Shown: piece after piece, positions 33,737 to 43,022 of the stretch
Layout: every line of letters starts with the position of its first letter
Position numbering within the stretch: the first letter of the stretch is position 1
Source: CAYRTV01 sp964505785
Lineage (GTDB): Bacteria > Acidobacteriota > Aminicenantia > Aminicenantales > Aminicenantaceae
Assembly (NCBI GenBank): GCA_964505785.1
Contig: CAZDJZ010000008.1
Location: 46,727-110,726 of the forward strand
Direction: 5' to 3'
DNA length: 64,000 bases
Program-made: the position numbers and the translations under genes
Notes under the pieces: generated by a model
Seen by the model: the letters and a program-made list of their open reading frames with translations, nothing else
Databases searched by the model: none
Told to the model about the DNA's origin: nothing

Positions 33737-34522
33737 TTAGCGGTTCTCTGCGTTTTGTATTTTGCGTTTCGCGTTTCGCGTTTTGCGTTTCGCGTTTTGC
33801 ATTTTGCGTTTTGCATTTTGCGAATTCAAAATCCACTTCCTCCCAAACTGCCGCTTCCACTCCGCCATGCCGCCGACCAGGCTGAGAAACTGAGTATACC
33901 CCCCCTTCCGGAGCCGCTCCGCAGCCGCATCCGATACTTCGCCTTTTTCAGAAATTAAATAAATGACCAATTCCGCTGACAAGCCCGCCTCGGCTTGTTG
34001 GATCCAGGCATCCAAATTGCCCTGCGGCACATTGACCGCACCCAGGAGATGTTCTTCCCTGAATACTTCCGGAGGCCTCAGATCCAGCAGCACAAAATAA
34101 TTATACGTCATCTCCCCCAGAGGTGCCTGAAAATCCGCCAAAGGCAGAACCCGGCCTTTAACCGTCAGGATCAATGGGCTTTTTTTTCCCTTGTAATGAA
34201 CCTCAATCTTCTTTTCAATATCCAGCCCGCCGTAACCCAGGCTCTCAAAGACATAATGCAGGCTCAGCGATTCGCCGGGAGCCAGTTCCGTATCGTCAAG
34301 CGGCCGCGCCTGAACACAGGCGGCGAATGTCCGGATTTCCTTGATTTTCAGGGAAGAACCGCCTTTATTCGTCAAAGTAAATTGGACCGGCGTCTTAACG
34401 CCCTCCCTGATAGTGCCGAAATTAAAGATGCCGGCTTCAGCCTGCAGCTGATAAGCGGCCAGGGTCTGCCCAGCCATAAACAGGGCCAAGATGACCCCGA
34501 TAAGTATTCTATAAAGCTTCAT
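33737..34522 (-). CDS. DUF1573 + rhodanese-like protein with repeat-derived tail
   Basis: The 261-residue protein has a signal peptide (MKLYRILIG..., cleaved near LAA), a DUF1573 immunoglobulin-like domain (about 28-125, with FNFGTIREG and FTLTNKGGSSLKI) and a rhodanese-like domain (about 130-225). The rhodanese active-site loop reads YLISEKGEVS, with no catalytic cysteine, so sulfurtransferase activity is unlikely. Residues 234-261 are a heptapeptide repeat, (Q/R)NAKRK(M/T/I), encoded by the antisense of a GCGTTTY DNA array. The tail is thus a by-product of the repeat running into the gene; the original stop may have been lost. The start at 34522 gives a proper signal peptide and overlaps the upstream gene by 14 bp. 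Confidence 0.78.
   Translation of the reverse strand: MKLYRILIGVILALFMAGQTLAAYQLQAEAGIFNFGTIREGVKTPVQFTLTNKGGSSLKIKEIRTFAACVQARPLDDTELAPGESLSLHYVFESLGYGGLDIEKKIEVHYKGKKSPLILTVKGRVLPLADFQAPLGEMTYNYFVLLDLRPPEVFREEHLLGAVNVPQGNLDAWIQQAEAGLSAELVIYLISEKGEVSDAAAERLRKGGYTQFLSLVGGMAEWKRQFGRKWILNSQNAKRKMQNAKRKTRNAKRKIQNAENR
33750..33823 (+). repeat. GCGTTTY array inside a coding sequence
   Basis: About ten 7-base units (GCGTTTC, GCGTTTT, GCATTTT) that encode, on the minus strand, the basic tail of the DUF1573/rhodanese protein. Confidence 0.8.
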
Positions 34523-36731
34523 GGAAGGAAACCGTCCAGCTGACCTGCTCGCAGGAGTCTTCCGGAACATCCCCGGACAGTCTGACTTCAAAGAGGCCGG
34601 AGTCCAGCCTCTGAAACAGAACTTCCGTGTCCGCTTCCACTTTATTTACTTCAAATCCCTCCGGAACATGAAAAAAAAGAGAATAATCATCACCCGGGAC
34701 CATTTCAGAAACACCCTGGAAACTCATGCTGTCTTCATTCCAGGAAAATTCTTTCACACTGACCGTCCCGGTTATGTGGCGGGAAGTTGCCAAAAACTGC
34801 GGCCGTTCATAAAGGGGACGAATTACCAGCGCCGCGGTTCCATGGGTAGGAATTTCCATGGAAAAGGAATCCTGATGCACTCCCCGCAGCTGCTGTTCCC
34901 AGAAATCAAATACCACGTATTCGGTAGCCGGAGCCAAGCCTAGATCTTCGTAGAAAGACAGGCTCTTGACTTCCGGCTGGTCATCCCAGTTGAAAAGGGC
35001 GGCCACATCGTACATCCCGGTCAAGCCGTTGACTTTTAAATCTATAATGCGGGGATATTCTTTGACCCGCGGCCGGGACCACACCACACCGTCCCTCTTG
35101 TTGGATTCAATCTTATACGGATAGAGATCGACCGGCACGATATGTGTAGTGGGCATGGTCTTTTGATAAAGTTCCAGTTTCTGTTCGGAAAGCCGGGGCA
35201 TAAAGTCACTGGCCATATACAGCTGCCCTGTCAAGCCGATGGCGGTCACAACAGTCCGTCCCTCGTCATAGGTGAGCGGATTCCGGACCATGGCCGCATC
35301 CGGATCGCAATGCCATACAATATTATTGAGGTAATTGGCGCCGAAAAGGGAATGAAAATAGGTCTGCATGGACATGCGGCTGTCTTCATCCGGATACCAG
35401 ACTGCCCGGTCGTCACCGCCGATACGGGATCCGTCAAAAATGCCGAATCCCAGACCGACTTCATGCATGGCGCAGCCGCCGATATACACATCCGGGCCTA
35501 CTGTTTCCCGCAGCGCTTTTTGTGCGGCCAGGTAGGCCGTGCGGCTGTCCATAGAGGGATCAAAGGCGTTTTCTTTGTTCTTTTCATAATAGTCCATCCA
35601 GGTACCCCAGCCTGCATCCTTGAGGTAGGTCAAGCCCCACTCATCTTTTAAGACCCGGAACATGGGTTTGAGATGCTGTTCGATCACGGCGGGATTGGTG
35701 TAGTCCAGCCGCACCACGGTGTCATCCGCTGTACAGCAGGCCCCTGACAGATTCCCCTCCAAATCACGCAGAAAAAAGTTTTCCGGATAGGAATCCGCCA
35801 TTTCCGGCTTAGCGTAATTGGAGCCGTAGATATTGACCCATAGTGCCGGTTTAAGCCCCTGGCTGCGGATATACTCAAACAGCCATTTCCCGCCTTGAGG
35901 AAAGGCTTCTTTATTCCATTCCAGGTAATTGGCCTCTTCACCGCGGGTGTAGCAGGCATCCAGCTGCACATACTCAAGGCCGTAGGGTTTGAGATATTTC
36001 GCCAGGGTGTCGGTTTCTTTCACCATATCCGTTTCCGTAGTTCCCATGTAATAGCAGTACCAGCTGCTCCAGGCCACCGCTGCATTGCGGAAACGCTCGA
36101 GTTTGGGCTGGTAATATTTGAGCTTCAGCTCATTGATATAATAGTCCGGAGTTAAGGAAACGGTCCCATCCTCCTCCAGCGAAAAGGAGACCTCCAGGAG
36201 AGGGCTTCCCTCCTCAGGAAGAATCATATGGGTACCGGCCGGAAAGACGATCATGGTATTCTCTATCCGGTCAAACAGCTTATGGATCATCGCGGCGGAG
36301 ACCGTCCCCAGAGAAGTCATCATCACCCCGTTATCCTGGTCTTCCGTCCGGGCCGGAATCCGGTCTTCGTTCGCCGGCGCCTCGGCCTTAAGAGTTATAT
36401 CCGGGGCAGACGAAGATATGTTGAGAACCATATCGTCCGCTGTTAACGTTATGTTTCCAGCTGAGGTTGTGACTGTATAGGCATTATCCACTGTCTCGAT
36501 TTTCCAATCGTTCAGCATCGCTGGAGCGCCGGCCGCTTCACTCCAGAACTGGACATTTCGAAGGACAACATCCAGGTCCGCATGACGTATATGCAGGGAA
36601 TCCCTGCCTTCCCCGGTCTCCACCGTCCAGCCGTTCATGTCCATAACCGGTGCAGCCGGGGTGCAGGCCGTATAAATCATGGCCAGCAAGGCTATTGCCA
36701 AGGCCGGAATGATGATTCCTTTTTTTTTCAT
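34509..36731 (-). CDS. Alpha-galactosidase-like glycoside hydrolase (clan GH-D)
   Basis: The 740-residue secreted enzyme has a signal peptide with a possible lipidation site at C23 (MIYTAC), an N-terminal beta-sandwich, a (beta/alpha)8 barrel and a C-terminal beta domain. It fits GH36/GH27-type alpha-galactosidases. The nucleophile would be D372 in LTYLKDAGW and the acid/base D440 or D441 in SRIGGDDRAVWY. QLDACYTRG and PALWVNIYG are other barrel landmarks. The ATG at 36731 follows a strong GGAGGAG; the longer frame is rejected. It probably removes terminal alpha-linked sugars from extracellular glycans. Its 3' end overlaps the DUF1573 gene. Exact substrate unknown. Confidence 0.85.
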   Translation of the reverse strand: MKKKGIIIPALAIALLAMIYTACTPAAPVMDMNGWTVETGEGRDSLHIRHADLDVVLRNVQFWSEAAGAPAMLNDWKIETVDNAYTVTTSAGNITLTADDMVLNISSSAPDITLKAEAPANEDRIPARTEDQDNGVMMTSLGTVSAAMIHKLFDRIENTMIVFPAGTHMILPEEGSPLLEVSFSLEEDGTVSLTPDYYINELKLKYYQPKLERFRNAAVAWSSWYCYYMGTTETDMVKETDTLAKYLKPYGLEYVQLDACYTRGEEANYLEWNKEAFPQGGKWLFEYIRSQGLKPALWVNIYGSNYAKPEMADSYPENFFLRDLEGNLSGACCTADDTVVRLDYTNPAVIEQHLKPMFRVLKDEWGLTYLKDAGWGTWMDYYEKNKENAFDPSMDSRTAYLAAQKALRETVGPDVYIGGCAMHEVGLGFGIFDGSRIGGDDRAVWYPDEDSRMSMQTYFHSLFGANYLNNIVWHCDPDAAMVRNPLTYDEGRTVVTAIGLTGQLYMASDFMPRLSEQKLELYQKTMPTTHIVPVDLYPYKIESNKRDGVVWSRPRVKEYPRIIDLKVNGLTGMYDVAALFNWDDQPEVKSLSFYEDLGLAPATEYVVFDFWEQQLRGVHQDSFSMEIPTHGTAALVIRPLYERPQFLATSRHITGTVSVKEFSWNEDSMSFQGVSEMVPGDDYSLFFHVPEGFEVNKVEADTEVLFQRLDSGLFEVRLSGDVPEDSCEQVSWTVSFHEAL

Positions 36732-37088
36732 GGTCTCCTCCTGATAAGTCCTATTCCAAATCATCCTGGTGATCAGCCCTCCTTGTCATTGCGAGCGGCC
36801 GCAGGCCGCGTGGCAATCTTAGACTGCTTCACCGCATGAATCTGGCGTCTACTCGTGCAAGCGCCGTCTAAGATTCCGACGTCGCTGCGCTCCTCGGAAT
36901 GACATTTCAATCCTTGCCTCATATAACACATAAATAAGATTATTCTTTATCCAAACAAAAGGCAAGCAGACAAAGGCGGTCCGCCCATGGACATGTTCCA
37001 GGCCGGGGACAGTGAATATACGGTTCGGTCCGATTCATTGGTCAAGATGAACAAAACAGTTGAAGTATTGGTCAAAGGATAAGCGGTT
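36732..37088. repeat. Gap with one complete palindromic element
   Basis: No gene is supported. The element at 36784-36904 is informative: its left arm has stem ATTGC/GCAAT while its right arm has ATTCCG/CGGAAT, so the two arms fold and change independently. The remaining 180 bases before the kinase stop codon show nothing recognisable. Confidence 0.65.
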
Positions 37089-38433
37089 TCAGAAACGCAG
37101 GGTAAACACGGTTTCCACCCCGGGTTTGGAATGGACATTGATTCCGCCGCGGTGAAGCCGCATGATCTGCCGTGATAGGCTGAGTCCGATTCCGGATCCG
37201 GTTTCCTTGGTGGAATAAAAAGGAATAAATATTTTTTCCATATCCTCCGGTTTGATGCCGGGGCCGTTATCGACAATTTGAATCGCGTTACGGCCGTTAT
37301 GATCGACAAACGCCCGCAGCTGGATGACCGGCTGGGACTGTTTTTCAACGGATTGCAGGGCATTGAGCAGAAGATTGATCAGCACTTGTTCGATCAGTTC
37401 CGGATCGGCAAGCAATTCCAGGTTGAGGGGTTCAATACTTAAGGTAAAAGCAATTTTCTTTTCATTAATATGCGCCTGCATCAGCTTTTCCACCCGGGAA
37501 AATAACTCCTCCACCGGCACAATCTTAAATTCCGGCTGGGAGATAACTGTCATATTGCGGTAGGCATCCACAAAGTGCAAAAGCCCCTGGCTGCGCCGTT
37601 TAATGGTATCTAATCCGTCCTGGATATCTTTCAGGGTTTCATCCTGTTCGCCTCCATCTGCAATCCAATCTTTATATCCTTCCTGAAGCAGGTCGTGGAT
37701 CGTTCCCGCCAGAGATGTAATCGGGGTGACAGAATTCATAATCTCATGGGTGATCACACGGATTAATTTCTGCCAGGCTTCCATTTCCGTCTCTTCCAAT
37801 TCCCTGTGAATATTTTGCAGGGACACCAGCTTGTAAAATTCTCCCCGCAGTTTAAATTCCGTGGCGAACAGCGCCAAATGCATTTGTTCGTCATTATCGG
37901 TTATTTTGATTAGGGAACGTTCTTTCGGCTTGAGATGAAAAAACTTGTCCGCCAAGGGGCCGCTGAGTGATTTAAGGGAGCGGATATTTTTAACCCGGGC
38001 CACACCCAGCAGCTTCTTCGCCGCCGTATTGATCAGCTCCACCTCTCCATTAGGTCGGAAGGCAATCAAGCCGATGCCTACATGCTGCACGACGGTCTGC
38101 AGATAGCGGAAGTGTTCTTCTTTTTCAGCCCGGGTTTTGCGGAATGCGTCCATCACCTCCTGCAGCGTCCGGCGAAGGGAAGTAAAAGAGGCGCCCCTTT
38201 TATCGTCTTTAAAGGTCTGGGAAAAATCAGAATATTTGATCGACAGGACCAGCCGTTCCAAATCCCGGTTGGTCTTTTCCACATACCGGATCAGACTGTA
38301 TACCTGATAAATGATGATTCCGCCCAGAATAAACAGGGCGGCATACAAGTCCGTTCGGAATAAAATCAAGAAAAATCCAAAAACGGACAAGGCGAGGAGG
38401 ACCGACCTGGCTGTGCAGTTGATCCGGAAATTT

Positions 38434-38444
<11 letters not shown>
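37089..38444 (-). CDS. NtrY-like sensor histidine kinase
   Basis: The 451-residue inner-membrane kinase has two membrane helices near the N-terminus (about 13-30 and 33-50), a HAMP-like linker, a PAS domain (about 112-205), the phosphoacceptor H233 in RVITHEIMNSVTPI and an HATPase domain with N box NLLLNALQSV, G1 DNGPGIKP and G2 GSGIGLSLS. No sizeable periplasmic loop is visible, so it probably senses the membrane or a cytoplasmic cue. The start at 38444 (MVYKNF) overlaps the regulator gene by 11 bp. With the adjoining NtrC-type regulator it forms one two-component system. Confidence 0.9.
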
Positions 38445-39822
<1,378 letters not shown>

Positions 39823-40112
39823 ATTTTTCCACCTGATTTATCATTTTATTTATTGTAATCTTTTTCCCTATCAATATATCACCTTGATATCATCATCCTG
39901 AGAGCTGAGACGCAAGTCGGAAGATTCCAAGACATTGCGAAAAATGAATGGGGGACAATTCCATCGGCGAAGCACTCTAAGATCCCCACGGCCGCTGCCG
40001 CGGCCTGGGGATGACATTTTGCTGCTGCTTCAGGTTCTATGATGTCATTTCTCTTCACTCTTTACTCTTTTCTCTTAATTATCACTTTCATCTCAATTAA
40101 TCCAGCTAAACC

Positions 40113-40127
40113 GCAAATTTCATGCCG
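40113..40127 (-). promoter_or_regulatory. Possible sigma-54 promoter toward regulator gene
   Basis: On the minus strand this reads CGGCATGAAATTTGC. GG and GC have the required spacing, with one mismatch to the TGGCA...TTGC core. It would drive the NtrC/NtrY pair and lies 43 bp from the enhancer at 40170-40185. Confidence 0.45.
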
Positions 40128-40169
40128 CGGCTGCATCGCCCGGATGACCAGGGTGACAGCCGGCAAAGC

Positions 40170-40206
40170 TGTCCGCATACGGACACCGGTGTTCGTCCTA
40201 AAGACA
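40170..40206 (+). promoter_or_regulatory. Enhancer (UAS) for NtrC-type regulator, site pair 1
   Basis: A perfect inverted repeat, TGTCCG-CATA-CGGACA (40170-40185), is followed 20 bp later by a poorer match starting TGTTCG (40190). The perfect site ends 73 nt before the sigma-54 promoter. The same arrangement recurs at 46844-46880. Confidence 0.7.
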
Positions 40207-40258
40207 CTTTTTTTAATTTATTCCCAACTTTTTCCAGCTGTTCTCCGTCTATAATAAA

Positions 40259-40274
40259 TGGCATATATATTGCT
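40259..40274 (+). promoter_or_regulatory. Sigma-54 promoter of transporter operon
   Basis: TGGCATATATATTGCT matches the -24/-12 consensus with exact GG-N10-GC spacing. The transcript would start near 40285 and have a leader of about 225 nt before the adaptor gene. Confidence 0.78.
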
Positions 40275-40305
40275 GTTAATTAAAATGCGGACAACGCACA
40301 TGAGT

Positions 40306-40479
40306 CCTGATTTGTTCACGGGCCGAGATTGCCGCAGACGACGACAATTTATTAATTCAATGTCGTCCTGAGGAGCTCAGCGACGAAGAATCTCATAGTT
40401 CAGCGTATAGGCCGTACGGATACCGGGCTGAAAAAAAGAGTTTGCGAGAAAATCGCCATTTTTTTATGAACAAGTCAGG
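40306..40479 (+). repeat. Composite element with terminal inverted repeats, copy 1
   Basis: Ends are CCTGATTTGTTCA and TGAACAAGTCAGG. Inside are a GACGACA/TGTCGTC hairpin, a palindromic arm and GCGAGAAAATCGC followed by T residues. It is related to 22309-22688 and lies in the 5' leader of the transporter operon. Confidence 0.6.
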
Positions 40480-40509
40480 ATATTATGCTGAACACTGGAG
40501 GACAACAAA

Positions 40510-41766
40510 ATGGGCATGGACCGAAAGATCGAAAAGAAGAAATGGCCGGCCAAGCGCATAATCACTTACGCGGCATCTGCGGTTTTTATTTTTTTCATTC
40601 TGTACATATTTATCTTTCAAATGGGAACGTCATCCCTTAATGTTAAAACCGAACGCATCACCATTTCCACTGTCCGCCGGGGCCCTTTTCAGGAATTCAT
40701 CCCGGAGATGGGACATGTCATGCCGATAAACACTTATTACCTCACTGCGGCCGAAGGCGGCCGGGTGGAGGAAATCTATGCAGCAGCCGGCACCATGGTG
40801 GAAAAAGGAGATAACATCCTTAAGCTGGCCAACACCAATCTGCTGCTGGATATCATGTGGCGGGAAGCCGAGCTTTTCCAGCAAAGCAATAACCTGCGCA
40901 ACACCCGCTTATCCATGGAGCAGTATCAGCTCAAGCTGCGGGAAGACATCGCTAACGTGGAAAATCAGCTTCAGCAGCAGCGCCGTAAATTTGATCGCTA
41001 TGAAAAATTGTATGAGGACCAGCTGATATCCAAACACGAATACGAACTGGCCAAAGATGAATACGGCTACCTGGTCAAACGGCGTGAACTGGCCCTGGAA
41101 AGCCAGCAGAAAGAACTGGAATTCCGTGAAGCCCAGGTTAAAGCCTTGGAGGAATCCCTGGAACGGATGCAGGTGAACCTGGAAGTGGTCAAAGAAAAAC
41201 AGGCAAATTTGACTATCCAAGCTCCGGTTTCCGGGCATTTGACATCGCTGGACGCGGAAATCGGCCAGTCGAAAAGCGCAGGGGAACGGCTGGGGCAGAT
41301 CGATATCCTGGACGGTTTTAAAGTCCGTGCCGGTATTGACGAGCACTATATTTCCCGGGTGGAAATCGGCCGGACCGGTTCCTTTGATTTTGCCGGTCAA
41401 ACCTATCAATTGAAGGTCAATAAAATTTTCCCGGAAGTCGTAGAAGGCAGCTTCGATGCCGAGATGGAATTTACGGACCAGACACCGGAGGGCATCACCC
41501 GCGGCCAGACCCTGCATATACGGCTGGAGCTAGGGAGTGTGTCGGAAGCCCTGCTGCTGCCGCGGGGCGGATTTTTCCAATCCACCGGCGGCAACTGGGT
41601 TTTTGTCGTGGATGAATCCGGCGGCACAGCAGTCAAGCGGGATATTAAGGTCGGGCGTCAAAATCCCGAAGTCTTTGAAGTTTTAGAAGGCCTGCAGCCC
41701 GGGGAAAAAGTGATAACATCATCCTATGAAAGTTTCGGTAATATCGACCGTTTAGTTTTGAAATAA
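40510..41766 (+). CDS. HlyD/MacA-type periplasmic adaptor
   Basis: The 418-residue membrane-fusion protein has one N-terminal membrane helix (about 18-38), split lipoyl halves (GGRVEEIYAAAGTMVEKGD and IQAPVSGHLTSLDAEIG), a long coiled-coil hairpin between them and C-terminal barrel domains. It should connect an ABC permease to a TolC channel. GGAGG precedes the ATG. It is the first gene behind the sigma-54 promoter and is followed 15 bp later by an ABC ATPase. Confidence 0.9.
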   Translation: MGMDRKIEKKKWPAKRIITYAASAVFIFFILYIFIFQMGTSSLNVKTERITISTVRRGPFQEFIPEMGHVMPINTYYLTAAEGGRVEEIYAAAGTMVEKGDNILKLANTNLLLDIMWREAELFQQSNNLRNTRLSMEQYQLKLREDIANVENQLQQQRRKFDRYEKLYEDQLISKHEYELAKDEYGYLVKRRELALESQQKELEFREAQVKALEESLERMQVNLEVVKEKQANLTIQAPVSGHLTSLDAEIGQSKSAGERLGQIDILDGFKVRAGIDEHYISRVEIGRTGSFDFAGQTYQLKVNKIFPEVVEGSFDAEMEFTDQTPEGITRGQTLHIRLELGSVSEALLLPRGGFFQSTGGNWVFVVDESGGTAVKRDIKVGRQNPEVFEVLEGLQPGEKVITSSYESFGNIDRLVLK

Positions 41767-41781
41767 AAAGGAGAAGAGCTA

Positions 41782-42480
41782 ATGATTAAAACCGTTAACC
41801 TGAAAAAAATCTATACCACGGAAGAAGTGGAAACCACCGCCCTCAATGACGTCAATCTGGAAGTCAAAGAGGGTGAATATGTGGCGGTCATGGGGCCCTC
41901 GGGATGCGGAAAATCTACCCTGCTCAACCTGCTGGGCCTGATCGACAAGCCGTCTTCCGGCGATTACTTTTTCCTGGGGGAGGAAGTGTCCGGTTATTCG
42001 GAAAGACAGCGCGCCATCCTGCGCAAATCGAATATCGGCTTTGTGTTCCAGAGCTTTAACCTCATTGATGAGCTGACTGTGTTTGAAAACATCGAGCTGC
42101 CCCTGCTTTACCTTGGATTTTCCTCTTCGGACAGAAAAACCCGGGTGGAAGAAGCCATGGAGCACATGGGGATTATGGCCAGAAAGAATCATTTTCCCCA
42201 GCAGCTTTCCGGCGGTCAGCAGCAACGGGTCGCTGTGGCGCGCGCCGTCGTCGCCCGGCCTAAGCTGATCCTGGCTGACGAGCCGACCGGTAATTTAGAC
42301 TCGGAACACGGTGACGAAGTGATGAGTATATTGGGCCGGCTCCACGAAGAGGGCACCACCATCGTCATGGTCACGCACTCGCCTATGTATGCCGAATACG
42401 CTCACCGCATCGTCCATCTTTTTGACGGCCAGATCGTTTCGGAGAATATTCAAAAGGAAGCGAAGGAGCTGAAGATTTAA
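41782..42480 (+). CDS. ABC ATPase, MacB/LolD type
   Basis: The 232-residue ATPase has Walker A GPSGCGKST, the Q-loop in VFQSFNLIDELT, signature LSGGQQQR, Walker B LILADEPTGNLDS and the switch MVTHS. These features, especially ADEPTGNLD, identify the LolD/MacB/FtsE group that powers FtsX-like mechanotransmission permeases rather than importers. Its partner is probably the permease at 43023-45380, although 540 bp of repeat DNA now lie between them. It follows the adaptor gene with a short gap and a good ribosome site. Confidence 0.92.
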   Translation: MIKTVNLKKIYTTEEVETTALNDVNLEVKEGEYVAVMGPSGCGKSTLLNLLGLIDKPSSGDYFFLGEEVSGYSERQRAILRKSNIGFVFQSFNLIDELTVFENIELPLLYLGFSSSDRKTRVEEAMEHMGIMARKNHFPQQLSGGQQQRVAVARAVVARPKLILADEPTGNLDSEHGDEVMSILGRLHEEGTTIVMVTHSPMYAEYAHRIVHLFDGQIVSENIQKEAKELKI

Positions 42481-43022
42481 TTAAAGGTAAGTGAATCTAA
42501 AATACGCAAAACGCGAAACGTAAAACGCAAAACGCTTAAAACCGGTGAATGGTGAATGGATCGGGGATGCGTATATGGCTGCTGGATACGCTGTAATAGG
42601 ATGGTGGTATATTCGAAAAACGCGAAACGTAAAACGCTTAAAACCGTGAATGACGTCCTGTCATTCTGAGGGCTGCGAAGCAGCCCGAAGAATCCCAGTG
42701 TGTATCGCCTAATAGGGCAACTCCGATTCATTAGGCGAAGACGGTTGGGATCCTTCGCTTCGCTCAGGATGACAATCCGCTTGGTTTATTTTTGATCTTT
42801 GATTTTTGATCTTTGATTTAAATAAGATAACTTTTCACTTTTAACTAAATCCAAAGACGCTCCTTTGCAAAAGACTCCCTAAAACGCGCAGGTTTTAGAT
42901 TTGCGATTTGAGATTTTAGATTTGAGATTAAAGATATCCTTCGCTCTGAAAATAACATGAATAAAAAATTCAATGCCAACTTTTCCCTCGGAAGAACCGT
43001 CAACCTATAAAGGAGACGGACT
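42481..43022. repeat. Repeat island inside the transporter operon
   Basis: No gene is supported in these 542 bases. The order is GCGTTTY arrays on the minus strand (42503-42540, 42614-42641) with GTGAATG heptamers between, a full palindromic element (42659-42774; left stem ATTCT/AGAAT), TTTTTGA heptamers (42785-42826), AGT-type heptamers and GATTTGA heptamers (about 42890-42932). The island appears to have grown between an ATPase and its permease. Confidence 0.75.

Larger units (their letters stand above)
39823..40509. other. Divergent control region with repeats
   Basis: This 687-bp gap separates the regulator from the transporter genes. It holds a palindromic element (39893-40016), AGT-type heptamers (about 40048-40078), a minus-strand sigma-54-like promoter, tandem enhancer sites, a plus-strand sigma-54 promoter and a composite inverted-repeat element (40306-40479). 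No gene is supported. Confidence 0.75.

Noticed and set aside
36947..37363. 138-residue minus-strand frame at the end of the kinase gene
   Set aside because: It is a shadow of the histidine kinase reading frame and lacks a start site or family features.
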